A DNA stretch of 30,099 nucleotides, taken from NCBI GenBank assembly GCA_038206725.1, contig JBBRAO010000037.1, positions 1 through 30,099 on the forward strand, read 5' to 3'. Positions 17,309-25,324 of the stretch are shown piece by piece; position 1 is the stretch's first letter; each line of letters begins with the position of its first letter. Position numbers and translations under genes: made by a program. The notes under the pieces were generated by a model. That model was not told the origin of the DNA. It did no database searches and saw only the letters and a program-made list of their open reading frames with translations. This stretch comes from JBAXXL01 sp038206725 (GTDB lineage Bacteria; Bacteroidota; Ignavibacteria; Kapaibacteriales; UBA2268).

Positions 17309-17384
17309 CTTCGATAAATATTAATTAATATAAATTTGTCCACATCACGTATGAAATATAAGCGTTATTAAACGAGCAAAATCT

Positions 17385-17693
17385 ATGAAATATAATCTAT
17401 AAATACATCACCTAAGAACAATTCGATTGAAGGAATACGATTATTCAATGTCAGGTTATTATTTTGTTGAGATTTGTACGTATAAACGCGAAAATATATT
17501 TGGGCAAATATTAAAAGAAAAGATTGAATTAAATGAGTTTGGTAAAATTACTGATGTTTGTGTAACCAATATTTCACAACATTTCCCAAATGCATTGGTT
17601 GATTCTTATTCCGTAATGCCAAACAATATTCATTTGATTGTAATATTAGACGATAATAGGGACACGATGATACCGCATCCCCTTCACAAATGA
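17385..17693 (+). pseudogene. Broken REP-associated tyrosine transposase (RAYT, Y1_Tnp)
   Basis: The frame from ATG 17385 reads MKYNL, a TAA at 17400-17402, then IHHLRTIRLKEYDYSMSGYY, which matches the usual RAYT start (MKYNPxIHHRxSIRLKxYDYS) apart from the in-frame stop. Translation could only restart downstream. The HUH metal motif, normally MPNHIH, reads MPNNIH: the first His is Asn (codon 17625-17627, AAT instead of CAT, one base change). The frame stops at about a third of normal length, so the C-terminal catalytic Tyr is missing. The gene is dead. RAYTs are known to mobilise REP palindromes, and several palindromic repeats lie in this window. Confidence 0.82.
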
Positions 17694-17758
17694 AAGCAAC
17701 CGCAGAAAAAGCAAATCCCATAATCATTAATGAATTGCTGATGAAAATTTATTATAAT

Positions 17759-17794
17759 AAAAAAGCCTCTAATTATCATCGAATTAGAGGCTTT
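17759..17794 (-). terminator. Terminator of the M2 peptidase gene
   Basis: A perfect 13-base stem, AAAGCCTCTAATT (17762-17774) / AATTAGAGGCTTT (17782-17794), with a 7-base loop; on the minus strand it is followed by a T-run (A's at 17759-17764). It lies 20 bases after the stop of the gene at 17814. Confidence 0.88.
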
Positions 17795-17813
17795 GTTATA
17801 TTAGCTTATGTTA

Positions 17814-19535
17814 TTATTTTACATATTGCATAGCGTAGTATTTAGGTGTTAGTTTTTCACCTGTTGCGCGTTCAATCATATCATTCCATTTGTATCTAGC
17901 ACCCGGGGCAAATACATTATTAATGAAGAATTTGCCAATTTTTGGATTGCCAACGAATGATTCTGTTTCAGGATTTTTGCTTCCGATTTCTGTTAGGATT
18001 GTGAATCTGTATTGAGAAGCAAGTAATTCGCCTAAAAGATAATTATGATAGTAGCAAGGAGAAGTTGCTATATGGATTTTTGTTGCCCAATCAGGCATAT
18101 TGCGGTTAGCCGGACGTTTAATCATTTGATATTTTTCAACCAAATCCCACCATAGTTTGTTTAAGTCTTGGTCAGGGTTAGCATACATTGATTTTTCGAA
18201 ACGATACATTACTTGTACCCAACGGCTGAAAACTAATTGACGGAATTGTTCTTGTTTTGTACAAGTAGGGCGGATGGCTTCTTTTTCTTTGTCTTTAATT
18301 CCTGTCATCGCTTGAATCCAATCAGGGTTGGTTGACAACCTGCCGAAGAACATTGCAACTGCTTCAGTTGTAAATGTATGTGCTGCTGATTTTAAAGACC
18401 AAGGCAAATCCTTTCCGTGGTAATATGAATAAGAAGCGTGACCATATTCGTGAAGCATAGTTTCCATCCAGCTAGTGTTGTTCTTAACGTTTCCTAAGAC
18501 ACGGATGTCACCATTATCACGATCAATATCAATGCAATAAGCGTGTTGGTTTTTACCCGGTTTTTCGTACAAATCACTTTTCAAAATAAGCGGTTTGATA
18601 TTTAGACCGATACTTGTATAATAATCATCTGTCAACTTAACAACATCTTTTTTTACATAGAATTTGTCCAAATCAATATCAAATATTTTTGGAGTTTCTT
18701 GGAAATAACGGTTTTGATAATGCCAAGGCATTAGTTCAGAAGGTTTGATTTTATTTTGCTTTGCTAAGACCGAATCAATCTCAGTTTTACATTTTGTATA
18801 AGCATCGCGGGTTAAAACATCTAATTCGTCAAATAATTTTTCCAAATCTTGAGGATCTTGTTCGCTAAGTGTCAATGACATTGTGTGATAATTTGTATAA
18901 CCCAAACCCTTTGCAATACCGTTGCGCATTTTTACCAAAGCTTTGATATCGTCGGCTACAACAGGTCCGATTAATTTGTGAGCTTCCCAAACTTCTTGAA
19001 GTTGTTTAGAATTTTTATTTGCCTGTAAGATATCTTCAACATCGTTATCTGAAAGTTCTTTGCCTAAAGCCTTTGCTCTGAAATTAGCATATTTGCCTTC
19101 GATTTCAGCTTGTTTGCGTGAAACGGCGTTTAATTTCGCGGTATCGACTTGATTGCCAACTAACGAAAGATAGAACACTTCCAATTGACGGGCAAGTAAT
19201 GAATCCTTCATATAGGTTTTGCCATTGTTGTCAAAGAAAGACTTGTAAGTCATAACTTTCTGATAAGTAGCTTTATCAGAATAAAGTTCGTTCATTTTCA
19301 TTTGTAAGTCAGTCAATTTTTTCCAATTTTCTGGAGTGTTTACAACTGACGCGTTAAAATATGCTAACGCAACTCCATTGTAGATTACTTTAGCTTTGTT
19401 TTCAAACGCTGTCGCGAATGTTTTAAATTCTTGTTCCATCTTTTGTATTTCCTTTTCTGTAGGGACATTACTTTTCTTGTTGCAACTGATTGTCAACAAT
19501 GATAAGCAAATAAATAATAGAGCAACTTTTTTCAT
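17814..19535 (-). CDS. M2-family (ACE-like) zinc metallopeptidase lipoprotein
   Basis: A 573-residue protein with a lipoprotein signal (LLTISC, lipidated Cys18). A long helical body follows, as in M2/M3 peptidases. The zinc site is intact: HEYGH at 362-366 (His362, Glu363, His366) with the third ligand Glu391 in FTTEAVAMFFGRL. The length and these motifs fit bacterial M2 dipeptidyl carboxypeptidase-type enzymes, which trim dipeptides from peptide C-termini. As a lipoprotein it probably acts at the periplasmic face of a membrane on imported or degraded peptides. AAAGG lies 6 bases before the ATG, a perfect terminator follows, and possible -7 boxes lie upstream, so it is a single-gene unit. Confidence 0.87.
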   Translation of the reverse strand: MKKVALLFICLSLLTISCNKKSNVPTEKEIQKMEQEFKTFATAFENKAKVIYNGVALAYFNASVVNTPENWKKLTDLQMKMNELYSDKATYQKVMTYKSFFDNNGKTYMKDSLLARQLEVFYLSLVGNQVDTAKLNAVSRKQAEIEGKYANFRAKALGKELSDNDVEDILQANKNSKQLQEVWEAHKLIGPVVADDIKALVKMRNGIAKGLGYTNYHTMSLTLSEQDPQDLEKLFDELDVLTRDAYTKCKTEIDSVLAKQNKIKPSELMPWHYQNRYFQETPKIFDIDLDKFYVKKDVVKLTDDYYTSIGLNIKPLILKSDLYEKPGKNQHAYCIDIDRDNGDIRVLGNVKNNTSWMETMLHEYGHASYSYYHGKDLPWSLKSAAHTFTTEAVAMFFGRLSTNPDWIQAMTGIKDKEKEAIRPTCTKQEQFRQLVFSRWVQVMYRFEKSMYANPDQDLNKLWWDLVEKYQMIKRPANRNMPDWATKIHIATSPCYYHNYLLGELLASQYRFTILTEIGSKNPETESFVGNPKIGKFFINNVFAPGARYKWNDMIERATGEKLTPKYYAMQYVK

Positions 19536-19569
19536 AGAAAACCTTTTATAAATGTTATTAATATTTTTA

Positions 19570-19590
19570 CAAATTTAACTATCAAAATTA
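19570..19590 (-). promoter_or_regulatory. Possible -7 boxes for the M2 peptidase gene
   Basis: On the minus strand TAAATTTG (19570-19577) lies 35 bases before the ATG and TAATTTTG (19583-19590) a little further up. Both fit TAnnTTTG. No -33 TTTG at exact spacing is seen. Confidence 0.35.
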
Positions 19591-19694
19591 TGAAAAAAAC
19601 ATTTAACAATAGCATAGAGTGGATAAAAGTAGCTATTATTTTAATAAAAAAAACGATTTTAATGGTTTCAGTTTTTCATTTCTACCTTTTGTTG

Positions 19695-19702
19695 TAATTT
19701 TG
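19695..19702 (+). promoter_or_regulatory. Possible -7 box for pcm-miaA-aminotransferase
   Basis: TAATTTTG fits TAnnTTTG and lies 18 bases before the pcm ATG, implying a very short leader. There is no clear -33 box. Confidence 0.3.
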
Positions 19703-19720
19703 TTTTTTTAAGAATGGTAT

Positions 19721-20350
19721 ATGAAAGAATACTTTATCAATAAGGAAAACTTAATATTAAGTTTTATGAACCGAGGTATAAACGAACAGGTTATAAAGGC
19801 TGTTTCGGATGTACCCCGTGAAATTTTTATACCCGAAGAACTTAAAGAAAGTTCTTACGATGATAGAGCCTTGCCGATAGGATACGAACAAACGATATCA
19901 CAACCTTTTACGGTCGCATATATGACAATGCTTTTGGATGTAAAACCCGAAAATAGTGTTTTAGAAATCGGAACAGGTAGCGGATACCAAACGGCTGTTT
20001 TATACAATTTGGCTGATCACATATATACAATCGAGCGGATACCCGAATTGTTGGATATCGCAAAGGCAAGATTCAAGAAATTGGGAATATTTCCAAAGAC
20101 TTTAATCGGCGACGGAACAAAAGGCTGGAGCCAATACGCCCCTTTTGATAGAATAATCGTAACCGCCGCCGCGAAAGAAATCCCGCCGGTATTGCTCGAA
20201 CAATTAGCCGTAGATGGGATTATGGTTGTACCTGTGGGTGGCAAAGAATATCAGGATATGCTGGTTGTTAAAAAGAACGCAATTGGCAAAATAAGCATTG
20301 AAACTAAAGAGCAGTTCCGTTTCGTACCCTTAATAAGTAATAAAAAATGA
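19721..20350 (+). CDS. pcm: Protein-L-isoaspartate O-methyltransferase
   Basis: A 209-residue cytoplasmic repair enzyme that methylates isoaspartyl residues in aged proteins using S-adenosylmethionine. Diagnostic segments are VPREIFIPEEL, DRALPIGYEQTISQPFTVAYM (the family substrate-binding motif), the SAM loop VLEIGTGSGYQTAVL and IGDGTKGW, then FDRIIVTAAAKEIPPVLLEQL and GIMVVPVG. Length and motif order are those of bacterial Pcm. Its stop codon overlaps the miaA start by 4 bases (ATGA), so the two are translationally coupled. It is the first gene of a plus-strand operon with miaA and a class V aminotransferase. Confidence 0.95.
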   Translation: MKEYFINKENLILSFMNRGINEQVIKAVSDVPREIFIPEELKESSYDDRALPIGYEQTISQPFTVAYMTMLLDVKPENSVLEIGTGSGYQTAVLYNLADHIYTIERIPELLDIAKARFKKLGIFPKTLIGDGTKGWSQYAPFDRIIVTAAAKEIPPVLLEQLAVDGIMVVPVGGKEYQDMLVVKKNAIGKISIETKEQFRFVPLISNKK

Positions 20351-21273
20351 TAAATAAGAAAGTAATTGTGATAGGCGGACCGACAGCGAGCGGCAAAACC
20401 GAAGTGTCGTTGGAATTAGCCAAATTGATTGATGTGGAAATCGTATCCGCCGATTCGCGGCAGGTTTTCAAATATCTTGATATCGGAACCGCAAAGCCTA
20501 ACAAAACTGAACTTAGCGCGGTGAAGCATCATCTGATAGATTTTCTCGAACCGGATGAATATTACAGTGCCGGTAGGTTTGGCGACGATGCGGAAAAAAT
20601 TGTAGAGGAAATAACCGAGCGAAACACTGTACCTCTTGTTGTAGGAGGAAGCGGCTTATATATTGATTCCTTATGCTTCGGTTTCTGCGATGAAAATATA
20701 GGTGAAAATGAAAAACGCTTTGAAATAAGGGAAGAGCTAAATAAACGATTAATTGAGTTAGGAAAAGACCAGCTTTACGACGAATTAATCGCGGTGGATC
20801 CGGTATCAGCTCAAAAATATGATGATAAAAATCCGATGCGTATAATTAGGGCATTAGAATACTTCCAAATTAATGGAAATCCATTTTCAACCGCCCAGAG
20901 AATAACAAAAAACCGTGGAATAGAGCCGTATTTCTTCGATATAGCTCACAATCGCGAGGTTTTATACGAACGAATTAATCGCCGAACGGACATAATGTGG
21001 GAAATCGGTTTGGTTGAAGAAACCCAAAGAGTGCTCAATATGGGATTCTCTCCGACGCTTAATTCGCTGAACACAGTTGGTTATAAAGAGTGCATCGCCT
21101 ATTTGACCGGCGAGATGAGTAAAGAAACAGCTATCGAAGAAATGAAAAAGAATACACGGCGCTACGCCAAACGCCAGACCACTTGGTTCAAGCGCTACGA
21201 AAATATGGTGCATTTAACAGGAACTTCGGAGGAAATGGCGCGCAAAATATTGAATTGTTTTACAAATAAATAA
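20347..21273 (+). CDS. miaA: tRNA dimethylallyltransferase
   Basis: A 308-residue enzyme that adds a dimethylallyl group to adenosine 37 of tRNAs reading codons that begin with U. The P-loop GGPTASGKTEVSLELA is at the N-terminus, followed by SADSRQVFKYLDIGTAKPN, HLIDFLEPDEYYSAGRF, VVGGSGLYIDSLCFG, the RTDIMWEIGLVEE region and TVGYKEC. The C-terminal RRYAKRQTTWFKR tRNA-binding segment is complete. Length is normal. It overlaps pcm by 4 bases, and the aminotransferase gene starts 7 bases after its stop, which indicates one operon. Confidence 0.96.
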   Translation: MINKKVIVIGGPTASGKTEVSLELAKLIDVEIVSADSRQVFKYLDIGTAKPNKTELSAVKHHLIDFLEPDEYYSAGRFGDDAEKIVEEITERNTVPLVVGGSGLYIDSLCFGFCDENIGENEKRFEIREELNKRLIELGKDQLYDELIAVDPVSAQKYDDKNPMRIIRALEYFQINGNPFSTAQRITKNRGIEPYFFDIAHNREVLYERINRRTDIMWEIGLVEETQRVLNMGFSPTLNSLNTVGYKECIAYLTGEMSKETAIEEMKKNTRRYAKRQTTWFKRYENMVHLTGTSEEMARKILNCFTNK

Positions 21274-21280
21274 TACAAAA

Positions 21281-22438
21281 ATGACTTACGGAAAAAATAA
21301 TATTGACAAATGGTTTATATCACCCGATATAACTTACTTAAACCACGGTTCGTTCGGAGCCGCGGCACGCTGTGTTTTAGATAAAGCATCGGAAATAGAG
21401 AAAATGATCGAAAGCCGCACTATGGGCTTTTTTATGGAGGAATACCCAATTTTATTGAATGAATCCAAAAAGAAAATTGCGTATTTTGTTAATGTTGAAA
21501 ATGACGATTTGGTGATGGTTGATAATGCGACTTCCGGAGTGGCGACTGTTCTGCGTTCGCTGATGCCGGATTTGAAACCTAAAGATAAGATACTGATTAC
21601 TAACCATATATATCCAGCGGTGGACTATAATTTGAATTATCTAACCAAAATAAGTGGTATTGAATTGGTCAGAGTGAAAATTCCATTTCCAACAACATCG
21701 CCTGAAGAAATCATCGAGGCTGTGAAAAAAGAGATTGCTTCGGGTGTCAAGATAGCCGTTTTCGACCATATAACATCCGCAACGGCGTTAGTATTTCCGA
21801 TAAGGGAATCAATGGAGCTTTGCAAAGAAAACGGCGTCATAAGTCTTATTGACGGTGCGCACGCTCCGGGTATGTTGGATTTGGACATTAGTTCGCTGGG
21901 TTGTGATTTTTATGTGGGCAACTGCCACAAATGGCTTTTTACGCAAAAGGGATGCGCAATTCTGTATGTATCAAAGAAAATGCAGGAGCTTCTTCACCCA
22001 TTGACAATTTCCAATTTTTACAAGCAGGGTTTCCAAATGGAGTTTGCTTGGACTGGTACAAAGAATGTTGTGCCGTGGCTGTCAATGCCGACCGCGTTGG
22101 AGTTTTATGATTGTATGGGTGGGTTGGACTTGCGTCGATATAATCACGATTTAGTCATAGCAGGCGGAGAATTAATTTATCAAACGTTGAAAACTCAACC
22201 AACTGCTCCTAAAGAGATGACCGGTTCAATTCTCACTTGCGATTTACCCGAAAAATACAACAAAGCTAATCCAGATACTTTTGGCTTATGGAAAATGTTT
22301 ATGGAAAAGTATAAAATTGAAATTATGTTCGTCAATTTCGCCGATAAACTGCGCTTCAGAATTTCAGCTCAGGCTTACAATGAATTAGGGGATTACGAAA
22401 AGCTGTGTAGAGCTTTGAATGCGGAATTTAGAGGGTAG
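21281..22438 (+). CDS. Class V (isopenicillin N epimerase-like) PLP aminotransferase
   Basis: A 385-residue PLP enzyme. YLNHGSFGAA at 19-28 is the start typical of the isopenicillin N epimerase-like branch of class V. ATSGVATVLR binds cofactor phosphate; LIDGAHAPGMLDLD carries Asp191 and His194; GNCHKWL carries the Schiff-base Lys217. The family covers epimerases, cysteine desulfurases and lyases; this branch is widespread and mostly uncharacterised, so the substrate is unknown. It starts 7 bases after miaA and probably shares its transcript. The sequence after its stop (from 22441) is a repeat-rich, gene-free region, and no plus-strand terminator is obvious. Confidence 0.88.
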   Translation: MTYGKNNIDKWFISPDITYLNHGSFGAAARCVLDKASEIEKMIESRTMGFFMEEYPILLNESKKKIAYFVNVENDDLVMVDNATSGVATVLRSLMPDLKPKDKILITNHIYPAVDYNLNYLTKISGIELVRVKIPFPTTSPEEIIEAVKKEIASGVKIAVFDHITSATALVFPIRESMELCKENGVISLIDGAHAPGMLDLDISSLGCDFYVGNCHKWLFTQKGCAILYVSKKMQELLHPLTISNFYKQGFQMEFAWTGTKNVVPWLSMPTALEFYDCMGGLDLRRYNHDLVIAGGELIYQTLKTQPTAPKEMTGSILTCDLPEKYNKANPDTFGLWKMFMEKYKIEIMFVNFADKLRFRISAQAYNELGDYEKLCRALNAEFRG

Positions 22439-22491
22439 TAGGTAGAAAAAAAATAAAACTCATCGGATGACTGCGAAGAAGACTAGTTGTC

Positions 22492-22511
22492 ATTACCTCG
22501 GAAGAGGTAAT
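22492..22511. repeat. ATTACCTC/GAGGTAAT hairpin repeat
   Basis: A perfect 8-base palindrome with a GGAA loop. Its layout (ATTACC-N8-GGTAAT) parallels the ATTCCC-N8-GGGAAT repeat at 2675-2694. The motif TCATCGGATGA lies just upstream (22460) and recurs inside the palindrome at 22747-22779. Confidence 0.45.
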
Positions 22512-22556
22512 CCATCTTCTCAACCTTGGGGCTGTCTCAAAACTCCTAATTTATCT

Positions 22557-22622
22557 GACAAACAGGGATGTTTGTCCCACCAAGCCATTGATGTATCGGT
22601 GGGTCAATCATCCCTGATTGAC
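22557..22622. repeat. Three contiguous hairpins with complementary outer loops
   Basis: Hairpin 1: GACAAAC (22557-22563), loop AGGGAT, GTTTGTC (22570-22576). Hairpin 2: CCACC (22577-22581), a 16-base loop, GGTGG (22598-22602). Hairpin 3: GTCAATC (22603-22609), loop ATCCCT, GATTGAC (22616-22622). There are no spare bases between them, and the loops of 1 and 3 are exact reverse complements, extending to 8 bases (CAGGGATG / CATCCCTG) if closing bases open. It could form a kissing complex as RNA or single-stranded DNA. A REP/BIME-like mobile repeat is the simplest identity. Confidence 0.6.
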
Positions 22623-22651
22623 AAAAAAAAGGGTCCGAAAAACGAACCCTT
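22623..22651 (-). terminator. Terminator behind the T9SS tail remnant
   Basis: On the minus strand AAGGGTTCG (22643-22651) and CGGACCCTT (22629-22637) form a stem with one mismatch and a 5-base loop, followed by T's (A-run 22623-22630). It probably ends the transcript of the BNR gene after passing through the orphan sorting-domain remnant. Confidence 0.75.
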
Positions 22652-22746
22652 AAAGAAGAAAATATTGATAGCATTTACATCTTCACAAATTTCGCCGTTT
22701 CGCCGCCAGCTTTTACAAAATAGATACCGCGCGGCAGTCGCTCTAT

Positions 22747-22779
22747 ATTCATTCGATGACTGGCAGTCATCGGATGAAT
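22747..22779. repeat. Coding palindrome inside the sorting-domain remnant
   Basis: 16-base arms (22747-22762/22764-22779) around a single G, with one mismatch, centred on CGATGACTG G CAGTCATCG. It is translated as SIHPMTASHRMN in the sorting-domain frame. The inner TCATCGGATGA recurs at 22460. Confidence 0.65.
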
Positions 22780-22828
22780 GGATTCAGCCATCACTTTTTC
22801 GCCAAGTGTGTTGTAGATGAGGATTTCA

Positions 22829-22862
22829 AAACCTTCCGCAGATTCCAAACCTGCGAAAGGTT
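22829..22862. repeat. AACCTTCCGCAGG palindromic repeat, copy B (within coding frame)
   Basis: AACCTTCCGCAG, a short centre, then CTGCGAAAGGTT: an imperfect inverted repeat of the same family as 2814-2846 and 25330-25363. On the minus strand it encodes QPFAGLESAEGF of the orphan sorting domain and lies 8 bases after the BNR stop codon. Confidence 0.65.
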
Positions 22863-22870
22863 GCAAATAT

Positions 22871-25048
22871 TTAATCAATCACTATTCTTACTACTTTTTT
22901 CTGATTCCCGACCGTAATATGCAAGAAATAAACTCCCGGTGCGGTTCCCTCGGCTTTCCAAGTTACTAAACCACTCGTTGAACCTTGCTGTTGAAGAGAA
23001 ATGCTTTCTTTACCGCAAACATTTGTACCCAAAACATCATAAACAGCAATTTCCGCATCAGCTATATTTATAAATTCATTCCAAGAAATCAAAGTGTTTA
23101 TATGTTGTTTACCGGGTTGAGGATAGGGAGGATTAGCGATGAGCGAATTAGTGATTGGTTTTTCGTCCTCTACACTAATCGGGTCAAAATCGCTGATTTT
23201 GGCCTTATAAACGCTGTTATTAGCAGTTCCTGCATAAACATAATCATTTAATCTCACAATACTTTTTATGGTATTTGCATTTCCCAAACCTTTGCTTGCA
23301 TCAACCCAAGTTAATCCATTATCAAAAGACAACTTTATACCATCGCCAACATAAGGTGCGCCTGTATATGTGGTGCCTGCGAATATTATGTTTTCCGTCA
23401 ACAAAATACTTGAAATTCTATACTTAGTTGTCGAAGGTTTTATTAAAGTCCAATTTTCGCCCCTATCTTCAGAAAGAAAAACTTTTCCTGTAGAAGAAGC
23501 CACACAAATGCGATTATCCAATAAATCTATATTATACAGGTGTATATCAGTAATTCCATTATTTATTTGATTCCACGTTGTTCCATCATCAATAGATTTT
23601 AATACCCCTAAGTCATAATTGACAATAAACAAATCACCATTATCAAATATAATATCCAGTACATTTGTAATTATTTTTGAATTATACTTAAGGGTGTCCC
23701 AAGTTGCTCCATTGTTTGAAGAACGGTAAGTGCCGTCAAGAAAGCAAGCAAATAAATACTCGTCAGTTTTATATAGCGATGAAGCATATTCGGTTACTAA
23801 ATCCCCTTTTATATTCTTCCAAGATTCTCCATTATTGGTTGATACGAATAATGAATCAGATCCTTCGGCATAAATTATATTTCCGTCAACAGCTAATTTT
23901 TGTACTTGTTTTTGAAATTTGCTTTTGGGGATTTTGCTCCAAGTATTTCCACCATCGGTAGTTTTACTTAGCCCAAAATCCGAAGAAGAAGTATAGATAA
24001 TACCATTATTAACAACCATATCAATAATTGATGTGGCAATTAACCCATCATTATATTCTATCCAAGAATTTCCGTCTATATTGTATTTAAAAAAACCAAG
24101 ATCTGTTGAGGCATATATTTCGTTGTTAGAAACACATAGTGTGAAAACCATACAGTCTTCTAATCCATTGTTGAGAGGTGCCCAAGAATCGCCATAATCA
24201 GAGGAACGAAAAACTCCGCTTTTTCCCCTAGCGGTTAAAACAAAATTTCCGTACGACTTTACGTCGGTTACATGAAAGCCCTCAGCTATTCCACCACCAG
24301 GTAATACTTCCCAATTTTCACCATCGTCGTTGGATTTAAACATTCCACCTTCGGAACTGGTAATTAGTATTGTTTTATTATGAAGACAAATTTTGGTGAT
24401 AGCAGTATTTGTAAGACCTGATTTGATAGTACGCCAAGACAAACCTCCATCATTCGTTACCTGCATTGCAGGTCCGTTCCAAGTATCATTAAACCAAGAA
24501 CCTTCGGTTGATACATAAATTTTATCTTCTTTTAACGCAATATCACTAATAATAGCATCAATATAACCACTACTATCAGTAGTAATGCATTTCCATTTAT
24601 TATTATTTATTGAAGAAATATATATATTTATATCGGTTTCGGTTTTCACATAAGAGGCTACATATATTGCAGTATCGTTACTTTTAATAGCAAAGGTTCT
24701 TTCTTGAAAAAATAAATCTTTCTGCTTTTCGAAAGTTTCTAAAGTTTCATCCGAAACAAATAATCCCAACGAGCTACCAATATATAATTCATTGTTAAAA
24801 TAATGAATTACGGAAATAGAAGGCGTATATCCAGGGTTATCGGGCAAAGTAAATACTATCTTCCAAGTTTTACAATCGTCTTTCGATAAATAAACATATT
24901 TGCTGTTAAAGAAAGCATATTGGGAATCTGCAATTTTTATCATCGGACCTATTGCGGCACCTTTCGGTCCGTTGGTTTGAGTCCATTGGGCGGATGAAAT
25001 GGAAATAAACAAAATAAGATTCAATAGAATTAATACAAACTTTTTCAT
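22871..25048 (-). CDS. T9SS-secreted BNR/Asp-box beta-propeller protein
   Basis: I take ATG 25048 as start (725 residues), since MKKFVLILLNLILF then opens a standard signal peptide ending SSAQ; ATG 25057 is possible, and neither has a clear ribosome-binding site. The body is built of about ten Asp-box/BNR-type repeats, each with an S-x-D-x-G-x-x-W core: TNDGGLSW, SNDDGENW, SSDYGDSW, TTDGGNTW, STNNGESW, SSNNGATW, SIDDGTTW, SEDRGENW, SFDNGLTW. Such repeats fold as sortilin/Ycf48-like beta-propellers. The last about 90 residues (PPYPQPGKQ.., VYDVLGTNV, APGVYFLHI, KKVVRIVID) form a T9SS type-A sorting domain. It is likely a surface or secreted protein; no catalytic residues are evident. Upstream lies the conserved block 25142-25228. 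Confidence 0.88.
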   Translation of the reverse strand: MKKFVLILLNLILFISISSAQWTQTNGPKGAAIGPMIKIADSQYAFFNSKYVYLSKDDCKTWKIVFTLPDNPGYTPSISVIHYFNNELYIGSSLGLFVSDETLETFEKQKDLFFQERTFAIKSNDTAIYVASYVKTETDINIYISSINNNKWKCITTDSSGYIDAIISDIALKEDKIYVSTEGSWFNDTWNGPAMQVTNDGGLSWRTIKSGLTNTAITKICLHNKTILITSSEGGMFKSNDDGENWEVLPGGGIAEGFHVTDVKSYGNFVLTARGKSGVFRSSDYGDSWAPLNNGLEDCMVFTLCVSNNEIYASTDLGFFKYNIDGNSWIEYNDGLIATSIIDMVVNNGIIYTSSSDFGLSKTTDGGNTWSKIPKSKFQKQVQKLAVDGNIIYAEGSDSLFVSTNNGESWKNIKGDLVTEYASSLYKTDEYLFACFLDGTYRSSNNGATWDTLKYNSKIITNVLDIIFDNGDLFIVNYDLGVLKSIDDGTTWNQINNGITDIHLYNIDLLDNRICVASSTGKVFLSEDRGENWTLIKPSTTKYRISSILLTENIIFAGTTYTGAPYVGDGIKLSFDNGLTWVDASKGLGNANTIKSIVRLNDYVYAGTANNSVYKAKISDFDPISVEDEKPITNSLIANPPYPQPGKQHINTLISWNEFINIADAEIAVYDVLGTNVCGKESISLQQQGSTSGLVTWKAEGTAPGVYFLHITVGNQKKVVRIVID

Positions 25049-25141
25049 AATACACATCGCGAATTTATTTAAAAATAATTATTTTTTCAATTATTATTAT
25101 TGCAATAAGAACTACTTTATATCCAAAGATAAAACTTTCAA

Positions 25142-25228
25142 TTTCACTTTTTGCAAAATTGTACATTGTCATATTAGTATAGACAACTGAGAAGTCCATT
25201 TCTTTCGCATCGGTTGAAAAATAATTGA
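25142..25228 (-). promoter_or_regulatory. Conserved leader/promoter block, minus-strand copy
   Basis: On the minus strand three conserved parts occur in order: TCAATTATTTTTC (25216-25228), a 31-base core (25176-25206, containing ATGGACTTCTCAGTTG) and AATGTACAATTTTG plus CAAAAAGTGAAA (25142-25167). The same parts with near-equal spacing, identical in the first two, occur in the opposite orientation at 29943-30027. TTG in the core and CAATTTTG (25154-25161) could serve as -33 and -7 boxes. It lies 94 bases before the BNR gene start. Function is inferred from conservation and position. Confidence 0.6.
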
Positions 25229-25324
25229 AAAAAATTGAAAAATAAATTGAATTATTTGGCTTAAGCCCGATTTATATCTCCATAAACCAGACATTCACAT
25301 AAATGAAGTGGCTATTCAAAATTA

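Larger units (their letters stand above)
22675..22875 (-). pseudogene. Orphan T9SS C-terminal sorting-domain remnant
   Basis: Directly after the BNR gene, but in another frame, an open stretch encodes LQPFAGLESAEGFEILIYNT, then LGEKVMAES.., MNIERLPRGIYFVKAGG and a final KFVKM stop. This is a type-A T9SS sorting domain (VYNxLGxxV, LPxGIYFV, KxVKM). Only a TTG precedes it and stops (TAG, TGA) lie immediately upstream, so it has no credible start of its own. It could be the tail of an earlier version of the upstream gene, or an unused tail module. Its DNA contains two palindromic repeats (22747-22779 and 22829-22862). Confidence 0.7.

Noticed and set aside
22467..22820. 117-codon plus-strand ORF
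   Set aside because: It is antisense to the T9SS tail remnant and covers the hairpin repeats; the opposite strand carries the meaningful motif.
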